Below, piece after piece: positions 22,634 to 24,364 of a stretch of 24,364 nucleotides of DNA. The notes under the pieces were generated by a model, which saw only the letters and a list, made by a program, of their open reading frames with translations, did not search any database and was not told the origin of the DNA. Made by a program: the position numbers and the translations under genes. How positions within the stretch are numbered: the stretch's first letter is position 1; each line of letters starts with the position of its first letter. The stretch comes from SZUA-186 sp041552135 (lineage in GTDB: Bacteria; Pseudomonadota; Gammaproteobacteria; UBA9214): positions 1 to 24,364 of the forward strand of contig JBFELL010000021.1 of the NCBI GenBank assembly GCA_041552135.1. Direction: 5' to 3'.

Positions 22634-24262
22634 ATGTTACACGTTTTAATGCACGTTACTGGCAATATGAATCGGCAGCGTGATCGCGTCCTGCGTCTCG
22701 CACTGCCCGGCCTGCTGGTCGCCCTGACGGCCTGCACCACGCTGGGGCCGGACCACACCACACCCGAGGCGGCGCTCGAGACGCAGTGGCTGGCGACAGA
22801 CGACCCGGCATTCCAGGCTGGCAAGGAAGTAAACAGTGACTGGTGGACACAGTTCAACGACCCCGTACTGGACCGGCTCGTGCAGATGGCCTACGAGCAG
22901 AATCTCTCCCTGCAGATCGCCGGCCTGAGGATCATGGAGGCCCGGGCGCAACTGGGTATCGCTATCGGCTCGCAGTATCCGCAGATCCAGGAGGCGGCCG
23001 GTGCGGTGACGCGAGAGAATGTCAGCGAGAATGTGCCGAACTTCAACCCGGCGGCGGACACCAGTTACTGGACAGCCAATGCCGGTCTCAATGCCTCCTG
23101 GGAACTGGACTTCTGGGGACGCTACCGGCGCGGCGTGGAATCCGCCAGCGCCAGCCTGGGCTCGCAGATCGCTGCCTACGACAATGCCCTGGTGTCACTG
23201 ACCGGCGAGGTCGCCAGCGTCTATATCCAGATTCGCACCCTGGGAGAGCAGCTTGCCGTGGCACGTTCCAACGTCGAGACACAGCAGAAGGGCTACCGGC
23301 TGGCTGATGTCAGGTTCCGTGCCGGGGCCACCAGTGCACTCGACCCGGCCCAGGCGCTGACGCTGCTACGCAATACACAGGCGCAGATTCCGTCACTGGA
23401 AAGCCAGGTTCGCCAGTCACGCAATGCCCTCAGCATACTGCTCGGCATGCCGCCGCGCGACCTCGATGCCCTGCTGGGCGAGGGGGATATTCCGCAGGCC
23501 CCGGAGCATGTCGCGCTGGGCGTCCCGGCGGAGCTGCTGCGGCGGCGGCCCGACATTCGCCAGGCCGAACTGCAGGTGGCGACACAAAATGCCCAGATCG
23601 GTATCGCGCAAAGCCAGCTGTATCCCAGCTTCAGCCTGACCGGCTCCATCGGTTTCACCACCAGCGACACCAACCGCAGCGACATGAGTGACATTTTCAG
23701 CACTGACAGCTTTGGCTACAGCTTCGGCCCGGGATTCACCTGGCCGATCCTCAACTACGGCCGGCTGAAGAACAACGTGCGCGTCCAGGATGCCCGTCTC
23801 GAGGAACAGATCGTCAACTACCAGAACACCGTGCTGGAGGCGGCCCGCGAGGTCGAGGACGGCCTGGCCGGCTTCCAGGGTGCGCGGGCCAGCACGGCTT
23901 TCCTCGCCGACAGCGTCGACTCGGCCCAGCGCTCCGTGGACCTTTCCCTGATCCAGTATCGCGAGGGCGAGACGGACTACCAGCGGGTGCTGGATTCCCA
24001 GCAGAGCCTGCTTGTCCAGCAGGACCAGTACACGAGCGCACGTGGCAGCATTGTGCAGAACCTCGTAGCGGTCTACCGCGCCCTGGGTGGCGGCTGGCAG
24101 ATCCGTGCCGGCAGGGACTTCGTGCCCGGGGAGCGGCAGCAACGCATGCGGGAGCGCACCGACTGGGGCAACCTGATGCCTGCAGACACGCTACCCGACG
24201 AACTGCCGGAACCTCCACCGAGCGGCAAGGCACAACCCCTGTTCAACAGGCCCGACTGGTAA
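22634..24262 (+). CDS. NodT/TolC-type outer-membrane efflux lipoprotein
   Basis: A 542-residue outer-membrane factor. Lipobox LTAC gives an acylated Cys (residue 34 from 22634, 23 from the ATG at 22667). Two outer-membrane efflux repeats follow: first about 60-260 (DWWTQFNDPVLDRLVQMAY; ASWELDFWGRYRRGVESASA), second about 285-480 (GVPAELLRRRPDIRQAELQV; IGIAQSQLYPSFSLTGSIGF; WPILNYGRLKNNVRV). ALGGGW near the C-terminus is typical. Start uncertain: AGAGAG before 22634 is the better ribosome site, while 22667 gives the more usual lipoprotein leader MNRQRDRVLRLALPGLL. It completes the tripartite efflux route with FUSC and HlyD. Confidence 0.92.
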   Translation: MLHVLMHVTGNMNRQRDRVLRLALPGLLVALTACTTLGPDHTTPEAALETQWLATDDPAFQAGKEVNSDWWTQFNDPVLDRLVQMAYEQNLSLQIAGLRIMEARAQLGIAIGSQYPQIQEAAGAVTRENVSENVPNFNPAADTSYWTANAGLNASWELDFWGRYRRGVESASASLGSQIAAYDNALVSLTGEVASVYIQIRTLGEQLAVARSNVETQQKGYRLADVRFRAGATSALDPAQALTLLRNTQAQIPSLESQVRQSRNALSILLGMPPRDLDALLGEGDIPQAPEHVALGVPAELLRRRPDIRQAELQVATQNAQIGIAQSQLYPSFSLTGSIGFTTSDTNRSDMSDIFSTDSFGYSFGPGFTWPILNYGRLKNNVRVQDARLEEQIVNYQNTVLEAAREVEDGLAGFQGARASTAFLADSVDSAQRSVDLSLIQYREGETDYQRVLDSQQSLLVQQDQYTSARGSIVQNLVAVYRALGGGWQIRAGRDFVPGERQQRMRERTDWGNLMPADTLPDELPEPPPSGKAQPLFNRPDW

Positions 24263-24308
24263 TCGAAAAAAGGGCTGGACACACCCAATCATTGCAAAAA
24301 AAGCCTGC

Positions 24309-24363
24309 CGCAGGAGCGGCGCCTCGCCGCGATTCGCGCCGGGGGCGGCGCTTCCCCGCTTGC
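24309..24363. repeat. REPIN at right edge
   Basis: CGCAGGAGCGGCGCCTCGCC then GCGATT (24309-24335) and a decayed inverted unit CGCCGGGGGCGGCGC then TTCCCCGC. It begins 47 bases after the outer-membrane channel stop and may be cut by the window end. Confidence 0.8.
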
Positions 24364-24364
24364 A

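Overview
The window is GC-rich chromosomal DNA from what looks like a free-living gammaproteobacterium, perhaps near the Chromatiales. This rests on high coding density, typical proteobacterial families (B12-dependent class II ribonucleotide reductase, FadL-type porin, paired HlyC/CorC transporters, a FUSC/HlyD/NodT efflux cluster), and many REP/REPIN palindromes between genes. There is no rRNA, tRNA, phage, CRISPR array or intact transposase, so the taxonomy is inference.

Layout. 1-6949, mostly minus strand: the 5' part of nrdJ (runs off the left edge), a possible 45-residue ORF, a SpoIIE/RsbU-type PP2C phosphatase, a secreted DUF3179 protein, a plus-strand peroxiredoxin-like protein, a DUF4342 protein and a FadL-family outer-membrane protein. 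7299-9250, minus: a membrane-anchored parvulin translationally coupled to a HupE/UreJ-type membrane protein. 9251-10745: a broken AraC-type regulator, a plus-strand two-helix potassium channel and a possible zinc-ribbon small ORF. 10746-13594, minus: two adjacent CNNM/CorC-type membrane proteins. 13965-16626, plus: a ParB-like nuclease-family protein and a SulP anion transporter. 16774-17102: a cardiolipin synthase remnant that keeps only its two ends. 17239-24262, plus: FUSC, DUF1656, HlyD, a CPA1-type cation/proton antiporter and a NodT-type outer-membrane lipoprotein. FUSC is separated from the other four by 450 bp of repeats.

How the genes fit together. The right-hand 7 kb encodes a complete trans-envelope efflux route of the AaeAB type (inner-membrane FUSC, small DUF1656 partner, HlyD adaptor, outer-membrane channel). 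A CPA1 antiporter sits among these genes, which is the most interesting functional arrangement here. The rest is a set of small envelope, ion-transport and signalling units.

Repeats are the most distinctive layer. One REP family (AGGAGCG-stem-CGCGAT) occurs at eight loci. At one it supplies a stop codon, and at another it encodes the start of a secreted protein. A second palindrome family (TGTCGGATTA...TAATCCGACCTAC) has one copy that appears to have been split by a roughly 150-bp MITE-like element with 11-bp flanking duplications. I see no single clearly new multi-gene system. The best candidates for follow-up are the antiporter-containing efflux cluster, the REP-derived protein N-terminus and the nested MITE/REP structure.
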